This document shows positions 35,988-44,800 of a stretch of 64,000 bases of DNA, piece by piece. The DNA lies in NCBI RefSeq assembly GCF_003289955.1, contig NZ_QLZR01000003.1, positions 310,001 to 374,000 on the forward strand, in the 5' to 3' direction. This DNA comes from Planococcus halotolerans (GTDB lineage: Bacteria; Bacillota; Bacilli; Bacillales_A; Planococcaceae). The notes beneath the pieces were generated by a model. That model did no database searches and was not told the DNA's origin. It was given only the letters and a program-made list of their open reading frames with translations. The stretch's first letter is position 1. Every line of letters starts with the position of its first letter. The translations under genes were made by a program, and so were the position numbers.

Positions 35988-37136
35988 TTAATCGACTAAA
36001 TCAATAAGGTGGCCATATCCCTTTTTTTCCATTTCGTCAGCCGGGATAAACAAAAGAGCAGCGCTGTTAAGACAATAGCGCAATCCACCTTTATCTTTGG
36101 GCCCATCAGTAAATACGTGGCCAAGGTGGCTGTCGCCTGCTCGGCTGCGGACCTCTGTGCGTTTGAAAAATCCGCTGGTATCACTGTGTTCGGTTATGAC
36201 TGCCGGGTCAATCGGTTTAGTGAAGCTGGGCCAGCCAGTTTCCGAATCGTATTTTTCGGCGGAAGAAAATAACGGCTCACCAGTTGTCACATCCACATAA
36301 AGGCCAGGTTCATAGTTGTCCCAGTATTCATTGGAGTAGGCAGTTTCAGTATCATCATTCTGTGTGACGTTATATTGGATTTCAGTCAATTTCTCTTTCA
36401 GTTCTTCATCACTCGGTTTTGGATAAGCTGCAGGATCGATCAAGGAAGGGATTTCCTGATCTTCGAGTGAATCAAATTCAATGTGGCAGTAGCCGTCCGG
36501 ATTCTTTTCAAGATAGTCCTGGTGGTATTCCTCTGCAAGGTAATAATGTTCCAAAGGCTCGATTTCAGTAACAATCGGTTTATCGTAGCGTTCAGCTTCA
36601 GCTGATGCTATTTTATCGATAACAGCCCGGTCTTCTTCATTTTCATAATAGACAGCTGTGCGGTATTGAGTTCCTTTGTCGTTGCCCTGCTGATTCAGCA
36701 AAGTCGGGTCAATGATCATGAAGAACTGCGACACCAGACTTTCCAGATCGATTCGTTCAGGATCGTACCGGACGTGAACCGTTTCGGCGTGACCAGTGTT
36801 TTCATAGAGGACTTCCTGGTAAGTAGGATTTTCAGTCGTCCCGTTGGCGTAGCCGGAAGTAACATCATAGACACCGTAGACACGGGCCATGTAAGCTTCT
36901 ACGCCCCAGAAACAACCGCCGGCAAACCAGATATCTTCCAGCTTATCCGTATCAAATTCCAAATCCTTATTCGGGTTATCGGGGAAACGGGAAGTGCTTT
37001 CTGTTGAATTTGCCGTGGCATTGCCAGTGGTTCCGGAGGACGCGGACGATTCGGGAGTTCCTGAGGCACCTGGAATTGAACAGGCAGCTAAAAACAATAG
37101 AATAAGCAGGAGAAGCAAAGGGAATTTGAACTTCAT
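35988..37136 (-). CDS. msrAB: Surface methionine sulfoxide reductase MsrAB fusion lipoprotein
   Basis: 382 residues. Lipoprotein signal with LAAC (Cys19), a Ser/Thr-rich linker to about 50, MsrA with catalytic Cys75 in FAGGCFWG, and MsrB with catalytic Cys355 in RYCLNSAAL. MsrA and MsrB reduce the S and R forms of methionine sulfoxide. The MsrB domain lacks the zinc CxxC ([15 protein letters not shown]) and has DSETGWPSF where a resolving Cys can occur, so it is the zinc-free form. Being lipid-anchored it repairs exported proteins. AAGGCGG precedes ATG 37136. The TlpA-like gene lies 19 bases upstream. Confidence 0.93.
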   Translation of the reverse strand: MKFKFPLLLLLILLFLAACSIPGASGTPESSASSGTTGNATANSTESTSRFPDNPNKDLEFDTDKLEDIWFAGGCFWGVEAYMARVYGVYDVTSGYANGTTENPTYQEVLYENTGHAETVHVRYDPERIDLESLVSQFFMIIDPTLLNQQGNDKGTQYRTAVYYENEEDRAVIDKIASAEAERYDKPIVTEIEPLEHYYLAEEYHQDYLEKNPDGYCHIEFDSLEDQEIPSLIDPAAYPKPSDEELKEKLTEIQYNVTQNDDTETAYSNEYWDNYEPGLYVDVTTGEPLFSSAEKYDSETGWPSFTKPIDPAVITEHSDTSGFFKRTEVRSRAGDSHLGHVFTDGPKDKGGLRYCLNSAALLFIPADEMEKKGYGHLIDLVD

Positions 37137-37155
37137 TATTGTCGACCGCCTTTCC

Positions 37156-37680
37156 TTATTGTATGCTTTCAAACGTTTCATAAATCTGTTCATTGCTCAC
37201 ATGTCCGGTCTGGCTTTTCACCATGACGCCGTCAGAGCCGATATAAACGGATGTCGGGTAGCCGATAACGCCGTATTCATCGAAAGCAGGGCCGCCTTCA
37301 TCCAGTAAAACCTGGATATTGGAAGTATTATCGACACCTTCAAACCACTTGGCAAATGAGTCGCTGCTTTTTTCGGCATTTGAACCAGGAGAAACAATGG
37401 TTAATACCTCAAAATCCGGTTCTTCGCCGGCCAGTGTATTCAATTCGTTCATGCCCGAAAGGCAGATTGAACACCAGGATGCCCAAAACTTAATATATAC
37501 TTTTTGACCTGCATATTCGGACAGCTGGTGTGTCTCACCCTCTAAGTCGACGAGTTTAAAATCCGGAGCTGGTTTTCCGTCATTTAATTGTTCGGCACTG
37601 GAAGTTGTCTGTCCACTCGAACAGGCAGAAAGTAACAATAGAAGCCAGATGGAAATTGACAGAGCCAGCAATCGTTTCAT
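37156..37680 (-). CDS. TlpA/ResA-like thioredoxin lipoprotein, likely reductant of MsrAB
   Basis: 174 residues. Lipobox LSAC (Cys20) and a thioredoxin fold with active site WASWCSIC (Cys70, Cys73), then [13 protein letters not shown] with the cis-Pro. First gene of an operon with msrAB, so it most likely passes electrons to MsrAB outside the membrane, as TlpA-like Etrx proteins do for pneumococcal MsrAB2. No CcdA-type membrane donor is in the window. AAGGATGATTCCTT lies just before the ATG. Confidence 0.88.
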   Translation of the reverse strand: MKRLLALSISIWLLLLLSACSSGQTTSSAEQLNDGKPAPDFKLVDLEGETHQLSEYAGQKVYIKFWASWCSICLSGMNELNTLAGEEPDFEVLTIVSPGSNAEKSSDSFAKWFEGVDNTSNIQVLLDEGGPAFDEYGVIGYPTSVYIGSDGVMVKSQTGHVSNEQIYETFESIQ

Positions 37681-37867
37681 AAGGAATCATCCTTTAAAAT
37701 TTATTGATGTAAACGCTTTATTTTCATTCTAAAAAAATAGAAAATCCAAGTTCTGTTTATACTCACATCATATAGCGAAAGGGGGGATAAAGATATTGAA
37801 CAGTCTCAGCGGAAGGGCAATTAGGCCAATTGAAACGGAATGTTCTACAAAGAGAATATAAATAAAA

Positions 37868-37893
37868 AAGACGCTTCCGGCATGGAAGCGACC
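37868..37893 (-). terminator. Terminator of the Nudix gene
   Basis: On the minus strand CGCTTCC and GGAAGCG pair around five bases, followed by a T run. Confidence 0.8.
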
Positions 37894-37895
37894 TC

Positions 37896-38408
37896 TCAGC
37901 CAATCATCATTTTTTGAAGATCTTCAAAATATAGCTGACACCGTTCGATTACACTCGGTACAGTCAAGCCCTGTTCATCCATTCTCCGAAGTTCATCAAA
38001 AGTGACAAGTTTTGCATCACAAACTTCACCCGGCTGCAGGTTCATTTTAGAAGGTTGAATCATTTCGGCCGACTTCCAAAGATAGCTGTCCCGGAAGTAG
38101 TGGCCGTATTTCATTTCGCCGATTTTCGTTAACTGCTCCGGCGCCGCACACAGCCCAGTTTCTTCTTGCAGTTCACGCACTGCACCTTCAATACTCGATT
38201 CACCGGCAGTAATCGAGCCACCTGTAATTTCCCATAATAACGGATAAGTTTTAACAGGGTCCCGTTGTGTCAATAAAATCTTGCCATCCGCGCTGATTGT
38301 AATTATTTCAACTACAACATGATATTCACCCGATTTCAAATCGGCGCCGCGTTGATGTGTCTTACCAAGCTTATTCCTGTTGCCGTCTACCAGATCCCAT
38401 AATTCCAT
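37896..38408 (-). CDS. Nudix hydrolase (IDI-like)
   Basis: About 170 residues. MELWDLVDGNRNKLGKTHQRG at the start and the Nudix box GGSITAGESSIEGAVRELQEETGL fit the YfcD/IDI-like group of Nudix proteins. Substrate unknown. The frame opens at 38501, but GGGAG 8 bases before ATG 38408 sets the start. The small membrane-protein gene upstream ends 40 bases away and may be in the same transcript. Confidence 0.88.
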   Translation of the reverse strand: MELWDLVDGNRNKLGKTHQRGADLKSGEYHVVVEIITISADGKILLTQRDPVKTYPLLWEITGGSITAGESSIEGAVRELQEETGLCAAPEQLTKIGEMKYGHYFRDSYLWKSAEMIQPSKMNLQPGEVCDAKLVTFDELRRMDEQGLTVPSVIERCQLYFEDLQKMMIG

Positions 38409-38448
38409 ATGCTTTACTCCCATTAGATGAAGTATATAAAAATGGAAG

Positions 38449-38703
38449 CTAAATGGAAAGCATGAAGATAAATATCGGCGCAGTAAATACGAGTGGGGCA
38501 AGTGTGAAAATCATGCCGTAAACATTAAAGCGTTTAGTAAACAGTAAAGAAGCCCCCAACAGCCAAATCGTCAGGAAAAATGTTTCATCCCACACCACAC
38601 GACCCAAACTGCCACGCTCCAAAATAGGGATAGATGTGAGGAACGCAAGGAAACCGGTCCATAAGAGGTGGAACACCCGATAGATTGCATATGCCATTTT
38701 CAT
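38449..38703 (-). CDS. Small membrane protein
   Basis: 84 residues with three hydrophobic helices (about 8-26, 42-58, 62-82). No family recognised. ATG 38703 and ATG 38697 both have purine-rich sites (AAAGGA and GGGGGA) at about 7 bases. Probably co-transcribed with the downstream Nudix gene. Confidence 0.6.
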   Translation of the reverse strand: MKMAYAIYRVFHLLWTGFLAFLTSIPILERGSLGRVVWDETFFLTIWLLGASLLFTKRFNVYGMIFTLAPLVFTAPIFIFMLSI

Positions 38704-38771
38704 TCCCCCATCCTTTGCTTTATAGAACGAAGAACAAGGAGTTTAGTTCCTGGTAAGAAGTTGTATATATA

Positions 38772-39509
38772 TCAGAGAATCAATTGCAGTAAAACTGTAA
38801 TGAAAATTATACCTGCAATAAATGAAGGGAAACTATTGTTTTTCTCATCCGGCAATTCGTCATTCAAAATGTTCAATACAACCCCGCCGGTAAGAAAAGC
38901 TGAGAAAAATGCAATGACCAGATCGCTGGTTGGGGTCAGCTGGTAAATGAGCCATCCAATGAACACGGATACCGCTAAAATATAGCGGCCTGCTTTTGTA
39001 TATAAATCTTCGTGGGTGAGGTGGAGGATGCGGTTATTTGCTATAAAATGAAATGAGAACACGATGAAATAAATAATATAATCCAGAACGTGTTCACCGC
39101 TCAATTCCACGAGAAGGTAACCAATCAGCATGTTATACATGGCAAAAGCTGAGATTTCCATAATGAATATATCTTTGCTTGGACGTGTCATATTCTTTCT
39201 CCGTTTATTATGCTCCTGTGATTTTTCACTCGACTGGTTGATGGCATAAAAAAGAGCAAGTCCAGCCAATGTGGCAAGATAAGTGATGTATTCGATATTT
39301 TCCATCCACTGTGGGAGCTCAGCTTTTTCAGCCACTTCCTGGTAATGTGTCAGCTCAGGAACAAGGTGAAGGAAGACGTATGCAATGGAGCCACCGGAGA
39401 CAAGAGACATCAAGCGGTTTCTCGGCTTTCGGCTGAGGAATTTTATATAGTTCGTAAAGATATGGATAATCACAAAACCAATTATGATGAAAAGGCTAAG
39501 CCAGAACAT
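38772..39509 (-). CDS. Polytopic membrane protein, ZIP-transporter-like
   Basis: About 245 residues, seven or eight hydrophobic helices. SLVSGGSIAYVFLHLVPEL in the second helix and FHFIANNRILHLT in a later one place His and Glu in membrane segments as ZIP metal transporters do, and AFLTGGVVLNILNDELP resembles the ZIP C-terminal region. The match is partial and metal transport is only a suggestion. AGGAAGGAG lies before ATG 39509; the frame upstream to 39608 has no site. Confidence 0.6.
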   Translation of the reverse strand: MFWLSLFIIIGFVIIHIFTNYIKFLSRKPRNRLMSLVSGGSIAYVFLHLVPELTHYQEVAEKAELPQWMENIEYITYLATLAGLALFYAINQSSEKSQEHNKRRKNMTRPSKDIFIMEISAFAMYNMLIGYLLVELSGEHVLDYIIYFIVFSFHFIANNRILHLTHEDLYTKAGRYILAVSVFIGWLIYQLTPTSDLVIAFFSAFLTGGVVLNILNDELPDEKNNSFPSFIAGIIFITVLLQLIL

Positions 39510-39732
39510 AACGTTATTCTCCTTCCTAAAACGGCCATAATGTTTTTCTATACCCCATTTTGGGTTGTATACGTCCAGCAGGCTGTAATTTATAACTTGA
39601 TACAGCATTGTTGCAAAGATGAAGTTTTTTTGTGCCTGTATATGGAAAAAAGTTAGAGTATTTTCGGGATTTATTGGATATACTATTTGGGTACGTAAAC
39701 GTTTGCAAGTATATTGTATTGGGGATAGAAAG

Positions 39733-40212
39733 ATGGGTTACATCGAAGAGTTAAGGGAAGTGGTCGGCCATAGACCGTTGATATTAGTCGGCGCGGTTGC
39801 GGTGATCACAGATGAACTTGGCCGCCTGCTGCTTGAGGAAAGAAGATTTCCGAAAGGCGCGTGGGGATTGGCGGGGGGATTGATGGAACTCGGTGAGTCG
39901 ACAGAGGATGTCGCAAAGAGGGAAGTGTTTGAAGAAACGGGCCTGGTGGTAAATGACTTGAAACTCATCAATGTCTACTCAGGACCGAACCATTTTGTCA
40001 AAGCGGAAAACGGAGATGAGTATTTCGTTGTCACAACCGCCTACTTTGCCGAAACACATGAAGGCGAATTGACAGTGGATGAACTGGAATCAATCAGCTT
40101 TGAATTTTTCTATCCCGACGAATTGCCTGAACGCATAGTAAAAAGCCATCGCCGTATCATAGACGAATATTTGGAGAAATTCCATTCAAATCGACTTTGG
40201 CCGGTGAGGTGA
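39733..40212 (+). CDS. Nudix hydrolase
   Basis: About 159 residues. Nudix box GGLMELGESTEDVAKREVFEETGL is complete. The tail (GELTVDELESISFEFFYPDELPERIVKSHRRIIDEYL) resembles Nudix proteins often called ADP-ribose pyrophosphatase-like. ATG 39733 follows GGGGATAG; the frame opens at 39619 without a site. Followed by a small membrane-protein gene after 24 bases. Confidence 0.87.
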   Translation: MGYIEELREVVGHRPLILVGAVAVITDELGRLLLEERRFPKGAWGLAGGLMELGESTEDVAKREVFEETGLVVNDLKLINVYSGPNHFVKAENGDEYFVVTTAYFAETHEGELTVDELESISFEFFYPDELPERIVKSHRRIIDEYLEKFHSNRLWPVR

Positions 40213-40236
40213 AATTTAGAGAGGCAGTGATCTATA

Positions 40237-40428
40237 ATGTTACAGTTTTTAGCTAAATACAGCCATTGGTTATTATTGATACTGGTATTTGGAAGTCTGG
40301 CGGTCAGTTTTTTCAGCGGCCGTTATGATGCTGCTTCCCTTGTTTTTGGCGTCATCGGTGTTTTGGGGGTGGGATATCTGGTTTATCGCATAGAGACGGA
40401 CAGGAAGAAAAAAAGAGTAAGAAGTTAA
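40237..40428 (+). CDS. Small two-TM membrane protein
   Basis: 63 residues, two hydrophobic helices (about 8-26 and 32-50) and a basic tail RIETDRKKKRVRS, giving a cytoplasmic C-terminus. No family recognised. GAGAGG lies 13 bases before the ATG, rather far. It sits between the Nudix gene and a strong terminator, so it is probably the last gene of that unit. Confidence 0.6.
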   Translation: MLQFLAKYSHWLLLILVFGSLAVSFFSGRYDAASLVFGVIGVLGVGYLVYRIETDRKKKRVRS

Positions 40429-40442
40429 GAATATGATTTACG

Positions 40443-40472
40443 GCCGGCTCCTTTTGTGAGCCGGCTTTTTAT
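40443..40472 (+). terminator. Terminator
   Basis: GCCGGCTC pairs with GAGCCGGC around seven bases; TTTTTATT follows. Confidence 0.9.
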
Positions 40473-40536
40473 TGTGAAAAAATGGAAGGTGTTGACAGGG
40501 GCTTTGTCGAATGAAATTGGAAGAGGGGGATGAGTA

Positions 40537-41028
40537 ATGACGAGCAAAAATAATGTGATTGCAATGACGCTGCAAATAGTGGGTGGAACACTCATTGCCG
40601 TTTATGCTTTCCGGGCATTAGCATTAATCGGTGAATTTGGCGGCGGAGCGGCATTTGACGTCTTCCTGCAAGGCGTCATTTTCGGAATGCTCTTGATTGG
40701 ATTTGGCGAAGTGATCAAACTGATGCAGGGTTTATTTAATCAGCGTGAACCTGAACGGCCGGTTGAAGATGTGGAAAAAGAAAGAAGAGCCGTTTTGCGC
40801 CAAGCAGAAGAGCATAATGTTCCACTGGAAACACGAAACAGAATCATGGATTTCTATACCAAGAAAAATATGATTGTGGATGATATCGAACCTGCACCAT
40901 ACGAGGGCTATGTAATCGTCCATCACGACGGCCAGCGGGATATTGTCGATTTGAATAACTGGGAAGTTGAAATTTTGACGGAAGGCCAATTGAATCGGAA
41001 TCCGGAATTGAAGAGTTTGCTTGAGTAG
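40537..41028 (+). CDS. Membrane-anchored protein of unknown function
   Basis: 163 residues. Two hydrophobic helices (about 8-28 and 38-60), then a charged helical segment (REPERPVEDVEKERRAVLRQAEEH) and a compact C-terminal part (YEGYVIVHHDGQRDIVDLNNWEVEIL). No family recognised. AAGAGGGGGATGAGTA precedes the ATG. The VOC gene follows after 32 bases, so they are likely one operon. Confidence 0.7.
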   Translation: MTSKNNVIAMTLQIVGGTLIAVYAFRALALIGEFGGGAAFDVFLQGVIFGMLLIGFGEVIKLMQGLFNQREPERPVEDVEKERRAVLRQAEEHNVPLETRNRIMDFYTKKNMIVDDIEPAPYEGYVIVHHDGQRDIVDLNNWEVEILTEGQLNRNPELKSLLE

Positions 41029-41060
41029 CTCGATGATGAAGGGGAAAAGGAGGAAGGTAA

Positions 41061-41435
41061 ATGTTTTCATTTGAACATGTGGCCATAATGGTTAAAAATA
41101 TGGACGAATCCATCAAGTTTTATGAGCAGGTATTCGGCTTTGAAGTGCGGTTCAGAAAAAAGCGGAGCGACCGGGAAATGGTTTTCCTATTTCTGAAAAA
41201 TGCACCGCAATTTGAAATTGAATTGATTCAGGACATTGACCCGATTCGTTCCTACAGCACGGCAGGGGTTGTAAATCATTTGGCGTTCCGTGTAGAAGAT
41301 CTGCAAAAAGCGATAGATTTCATCAATGAGCACAGCTCTTTAAATATTGCACCTGATATAAAGCCGGGAGCAGAAGGGCAGATGATTCTTTTTGAAGGAT
41401 TAAACGGGGAAATGCTGCAATTGATAGAGAAATGA
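41061..41435 (+). CDS. VOC family protein (glyoxalase I-like)
   Basis: 124 residues. FEHVAIMVKNMDESIKFYEQVFGFEV opens a typical VOC fold; metal ligands would be the His in EHVAI, Glu in FEIELIQ, His in VNHLAF and Glu in GEMLQLIE, the spacing seen in lactoylglutathione lyase-like enzymes. Substrate unknown. AAGGAGGAAGG precedes the ATG. Confidence 0.87.
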   Translation: MFSFEHVAIMVKNMDESIKFYEQVFGFEVRFRKKRSDREMVFLFLKNAPQFEIELIQDIDPIRSYSTAGVVNHLAFRVEDLQKAIDFINEHSSLNIAPDIKPGAEGQMILFEGLNGEMLQLIEK

Positions 41436-41489
41436 TGGTAGAAGGAAGAAAAAGTACAGGTTTGCAGGTGTGGATAAGAATTCAGTAAG

Positions 41490-41517
41490 AAGATGTTCCA
41501 TGGGAGCATCTTTTTTG
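41490..41517 (+). terminator. Terminator of the VOC gene
   Basis: AAGATG-TCC and GGA-CATCTT form a short hairpin followed by TTTTTTGTTTTT. Confidence 0.75.
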
Positions 41518-41558
41518 TTTTTCCAATTAAACGATTAAGGGTCGTGAATTTTAATTCT

Positions 41559-41625
41559 AAGCAAACAAACCGGATTTAGCGCAAACAAATTCCTCCAACT
41601 CCAGGTTTGCCTTGTTTTTACAAGG
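41559..41625. repeat. Two GCAAACAAA boxes, 20 bp apart, with trailing hairpin
   Basis: AAGCAAACAAA at 41559 and GCGCAAACAAA at 41579 match the boxes at 8626-8696, again at 20-bp spacing. A hairpin CCTTGTTTTTACAAGG (41610-41625) follows, as CCTGTTTCGTAAAAACAGG does at 8702. Short relative of the same element. Confidence 0.75.
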
Positions 41626-41664
41626 GAAAAGAGGCATAAAAACAAATTGAGAGGAGAATGCGGG

Positions 41665-42465
41665 ATGTCTTTATTCGCAAAAGACGCATTGGCGCATAAA
41701 CATATTCTGATTACGGGGGCTACAGGAGGAATCGGCTATGAAACAGCGAAAGTGGTTGCCGGTATGGGAGCGAAAGTGACGATTACCGGAAGAAATGAAG
41801 AGAAATTAGAAGGGCTTGCCGATGAACTGGAAAGAATAACAGCTAAAGAAAATATTTCCGTTCTGCCTGCAGATCTGACGAAAAAAGAAGACAGGTTAAA
41901 CCTTATCGCCAATGCTGAAAAAGCGCATGGTTTTATAAATGGACTTGTCAATTCGGCCGGTGCAGCCGGGGGCAGGACGGTAGAAGAGCTTGACGAAGAT
42001 TTCATTGAGAAACTCATGAACGTTAATTATAAATGCACATTCCTGTTAACCCAGGAGATTTACAAAAAAATGATGGAGCGGAAAGAAGGGGATATCGTCA
42101 ACCTTGCAAGTCTTTCCGGTTTGCGCGGAACACATGGCAATACTGCGTATGCGGCGAGTAAATTTGCAGTGGTCGGCTGGACACAGTCAATGGCGCTCGA
42201 AGCGATTGAACACGGTATCAGGGTGAATGCAGTTTGTCCTGGATACGTTGATACGGAAATGGCGAGGAACAGCATACGCAGAAAAGCCGAGCGTAAAGGC
42301 ATTACTTTCGAAGAGGGTATGGAGGAAGCGGCAAGCAGTATTCCATCTGGGCGCATTTCCACACCCCGGGAAGTGGCGAACACGATAGCGTTCCTGCTGA
42401 CTGATGCTGCGGCGAATATTGTGGGAGAGTCAGTGAAGATTTCTGGCGGCAGTGTGATGCGGTAA
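41665..42465 (+). CDS. SDR family oxidoreductase
   Basis: 266 residues. TGATGGIG cofactor motif near 19, NSAGAAGG, catalytic Ser in NLASLSGLRG and YAASK. C-terminus NIVGESVKISGGSVMR is FabG-like. Substrate unknown. GAGGAG with 8-base spacing supports ATG 41665 over the earlier in-frame start at 41647. Monocistronic. Confidence 0.88.
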   Translation: MSLFAKDALAHKHILITGATGGIGYETAKVVAGMGAKVTITGRNEEKLEGLADELERITAKENISVLPADLTKKEDRLNLIANAEKAHGFINGLVNSAGAAGGRTVEELDEDFIEKLMNVNYKCTFLLTQEIYKKMMERKEGDIVNLASLSGLRGTHGNTAYAASKFAVVGWTQSMALEAIEHGIRVNAVCPGYVDTEMARNSIRRKAERKGITFEEGMEEAASSIPSGRISTPREVANTIAFLLTDAAANIVGESVKISGGSVMR

Positions 42466-42525
42466 TATCAACTTTTCGTGATTTCAATTAAGGCGTAGTC
42501 TGACTAAAGTAAACACTTTACTCCC

Positions 42526-42571
42526 AAAATAAGCCGCTTGCCCTCGTACTTCCGGGCAAGCGGCTTATTTT
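42526..42571. terminator. Bidirectional terminator, perfect 18-bp stem
   Basis: AAAATAAGCCGCTTGCCC and its exact complement around a 10-base loop, between the convergent SDR and isomerase genes. Confidence 0.92.
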
Positions 42572-42583
42572 CTATACAGTAGT

Positions 42584-43552
42584 TTAAGTCCACCACATCT
42601 CTCCGACGGATTCCTTCACCATTATGGGTTTTAAATTTTCAACGGCTTTGGTAAATCCTTCGTCTATGGACATCAATCCATCTTCGTGTTCAATGCTTAC
42701 AACATAATCATAACCATAAAGGCGCAGCGTACTGATGATGTCAGCCCATGTTTTCTGGTCATGGCCGAAGCCGACAGTACGGAAATACCAGGCCCGGTCA
42801 CGCATCAAGGAATAATCGGTCATATCAGTCAATCCATTGCGGTTCATGTTTTCCTGGTCAAGGATGGTGTCTTTTGCGTGGAAATGATGGATTGCATCTT
42901 CACGGCCCAGTATTTTTATCGCTTCAACCGGGTCAATTCCCTGCCACCACATATGGCTCGGATCCAGATTGGCCCCTATTGCGGTGCCACATGCTTTCCG
43001 CAGCTTCAGTAAAGTAGCGGGAGTATGTACAGAAAAACCGCCGTGAAGTTCCAGTCCGATTTTCACATTCAATGACTCTGCAAGATCATTTTTTTCTTTC
43101 CAATAAGGAATCAATTTTTGTTCCCATTGCCATTTTAAAATTTCCTGGAAATCATTTGGCCAGGCAGCCACCGGCCAGTTAGGGTAGAGGGCATTTTCAT
43201 GGTCGCCAGGACATCCGGAAAAAGTATTGACAACCGGCACACCAAGTTCTGAAGCGAGCCGTAAAGTTTTAACCAGTACTTCATCTGCCGCATCAGAAAT
43301 TTCTTTCTGAGGGTGAAGCGGATTCGCATGACAGCTTAAAGCGCTGATGGTTAACCCATATTCGGTGATTTTTTCTTTGAAGCTTAGTTGCTTGTCCAGA
43401 TTTCCCAGTAATTCATCCAATTTACAATGGGCATCGCCGGGGAAGCCCCCAGTACCAAGTTCAATCGCTTCTATTCCTTTTGACGATACATGGCTTAACA
43501 TGTCTTCAAAATTCTTATCGGAGAACAAGACGGTAAATACACCTATTTTCAA
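42584..43552 (-). CDS. Sugar phosphate isomerase/epimerase (xylose-isomerase-like TIM barrel)
   Basis: 322 residues. MKIGVFTVLFSDKNFEDMLSHVSSKGIEAIELGTGG, then metal-site pieces IGLELHGG, GANLDPSHMWW, HFHAKD and VVSIEHED, mark the AP_endonuc_2/IolE-IolI family, which isomerises, epimerises or dehydrates keto-sugars and inosose. It is read divergently from the LacI gene, with an operator-like palindrome 39 bases before the ATG. With the Gfo/Idh dehydrogenase of this locus it probably acts on the keto product. Exact reaction unknown. Confidence 0.88.
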   Translation of the reverse strand: MKIGVFTVLFSDKNFEDMLSHVSSKGIEAIELGTGGFPGDAHCKLDELLGNLDKQLSFKEKITEYGLTISALSCHANPLHPQKEISDAADEVLVKTLRLASELGVPVVNTFSGCPGDHENALYPNWPVAAWPNDFQEILKWQWEQKLIPYWKEKNDLAESLNVKIGLELHGGFSVHTPATLLKLRKACGTAIGANLDPSHMWWQGIDPVEAIKILGREDAIHHFHAKDTILDQENMNRNGLTDMTDYSLMRDRAWYFRTVGFGHDQKTWADIISTLRLYGYDYVVSIEHEDGLMSIDEGFTKAVENLKPIMVKESVGEMWWT

Positions 43553-43590
43553 TAAAATGACCTCCTTTAAAATTTCAGAAAATACAGTAA

Positions 43591-43604
43591 TGTAATCCGT
43601 TACA
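43591..43604. promoter_or_regulatory. LacI-family operator site A
   Basis: TGTAATCCGTTACA, flanked by A/T, has the TGTAA-N4-TTACA design shared with sites at 43699 and 44801. It lies just upstream of the isomerase gene. It differs from the cre consensus at one core base, which favours the local LacI protein. Confidence 0.7.
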
Positions 43605-43664
43605 TAATTACCATATATAATTAGGCCAGTTAAATCAATAGTTATTATTCAGATAAAAAATTCA

Positions 43665-43693
43665 TTGACAGATAATTCCGAACATATTAGTAT
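43665..43693 (+). promoter_or_regulatory. Promoter of the LacI-type gene
   Basis: A perfect -35 TTGACA (43665-43670), 17-base spacer and TAGTAT (43688-43693). Operator B begins six bases after the -10. Confidence 0.8.
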
Positions 43694-43698
43694 GAAAA

Positions 43699-43712
43699 TG
43701 TAAACGATTTCA
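43699..43712. promoter_or_regulatory. LacI-family operator site B (also matches cre)
   Basis: TGTAAACGATTTCA covers the expected transcription start of the regulator gene, so binding would repress it. The site also fits the CcpA cre consensus TGWAANCGNTNWCA. Confidence 0.7.
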
Positions 43713-43748
43713 TTTTAGATGCAAGGAATTCCGGAAAGTAGGATAGAC

Positions 43749-44738
43749 ATGGCAAATATTCAACAGGTGGCAAAACACGCAGGAGTTTCTGTGGCGACAG
43801 TATCAAGAGTATTGAATGGCCAAAATACAGTTTCCAGCAAGACTAAACTGAAAGTTGAGGAGGCGATTAAGGAGTTAAATTACGAACCAAGCATGCTGGG
43901 CCGAAATCTTCGGAATTCGGAAAGCAGGATTGTTCTTATTTTAATCCCCACTATCTCCAATCCTTTTTATCTGGAAATCATTAAAGGAATTGAAAATGTC
44001 GCAATAAGCCACAATTATAATATTCTATTGTGTGAAACGGATTCGGATCCGGAAAAGGAGAATATCTATTTTGACTTGGTGAGGAAAAAGATGGCGGATG
44101 GGATTATTTCAATGGATCCTGCTGTAAACGTCGAGACCTTGAAGCAATTGGCGGAAAAGTATGCAATCATCCAGTGCAGTGAATACGGGGGCGGGATTGG
44201 AATTCCTTATGTCACTATTGATAACGAAGAGGCATCTTACCGTGCAGTAAAACACCTGCTCCAAATCGGCCATACAAAAATTGCTTTGATGAATACAGAC
44301 GAAAAATTCCTTTACGCAAGAGAAAGAAAAATGGGCTACGAGCGTGCTCTTAGAGAACATGGCATCGAAATGAACAACAACTATATTTTCTATACAAAGG
44401 ATTTAGGATTTGAAAATGGCCAGCAGGCGATGAAGAAAATATTGAAGCTTAAAGAACGGCCTACTGCTGTATTTGCAGTATCTGATCTCTTGGCAATAGG
44501 AGCATTAAAAGAAATCAACGCCTCCGGATTGAATGTGCCGCGGGATATGGCGGTCGTTGGCTTTGATAAAATCGACTTTTCCAACATGACAAATCCAACA
44601 TTGACGACGGTCGCACAGCCTATGTACAAAATGGGCACAACGGCAGCTAAAATGCTGATTGAGAAAATCCAGGGCAATAAAGTCGACAGTGTCATATTGG
44701 ATTTCGAACTTGTAATTCGTGAATCGACGGCCGGTTAA
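43749..44738 (+). CDS. LacI family transcriptional regulator
   Basis: 329 residues. N-terminal helix-turn-helix ANIQQVAKHAGVSVATVSRVLNGQNTVSSKTKLKVEEAIKELNY with the hinge LGRNLRNSES, then a periplasmic-binding-like ligand domain (IVLILIPTISNPFYLEIIKGIE, TAVFAVSDLLAIGALKEI, VVGFDKIDFSNMTNPTLTTV). It most likely represses its own gene, the divergent isomerase and the transporter operon through three matching palindromes, releasing them when a sugar binds. TAGGAT precedes ATG 43749; the earlier in-frame ATG 43719 lacks a site. Confidence 0.93.
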   Translation: MANIQQVAKHAGVSVATVSRVLNGQNTVSSKTKLKVEEAIKELNYEPSMLGRNLRNSESRIVLILIPTISNPFYLEIIKGIENVAISHNYNILLCETDSDPEKENIYFDLVRKKMADGIISMDPAVNVETLKQLAEKYAIIQCSEYGGGIGIPYVTIDNEEASYRAVKHLLQIGHTKIALMNTDEKFLYARERKMGYERALREHGIEMNNNYIFYTKDLGFENGQQAMKKILKLKERPTAVFAVSDLLAIGALKEINASGLNVPRDMAVVGFDKIDFSNMTNPTLTTVAQPMYKMGTTAAKMLIEKIQGNKVDSVILDFELVIRESTAG

Positions 44739-44745
44739 GCAATGA

Positions 44746-44789
44746 GGCCAGCGCTCTGCTATTAAAATATTAATGTCGGAGCGCTGGCC
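44746..44789 (+). terminator. Hairpin after the LacI-type gene
   Basis: GGCCAGCGCTC and GAGCGCTGGCC pair perfectly across a 22-base loop. No T run follows, so it may be a weak terminator or a feature of the promoter region of the binding-protein operon. Confidence 0.5.
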
Positions 44790-44800
44790 TTAGATGTAAA

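Noticed and set aside
37700..37725. cre-like TGTAAACGCTTTAT upstream of the TlpA-MsrAB operon
   Set aside because: The final CA of the consensus is missing and carbon control of methionine sulfoxide repair is not expected; chance match is likely.
39687..39712. cre-like site GTAAACGTTTGCA ahead of a Nudix gene
   Set aside because: The first base of the consensus is missing and there is no catabolic context; left out of the feature list.
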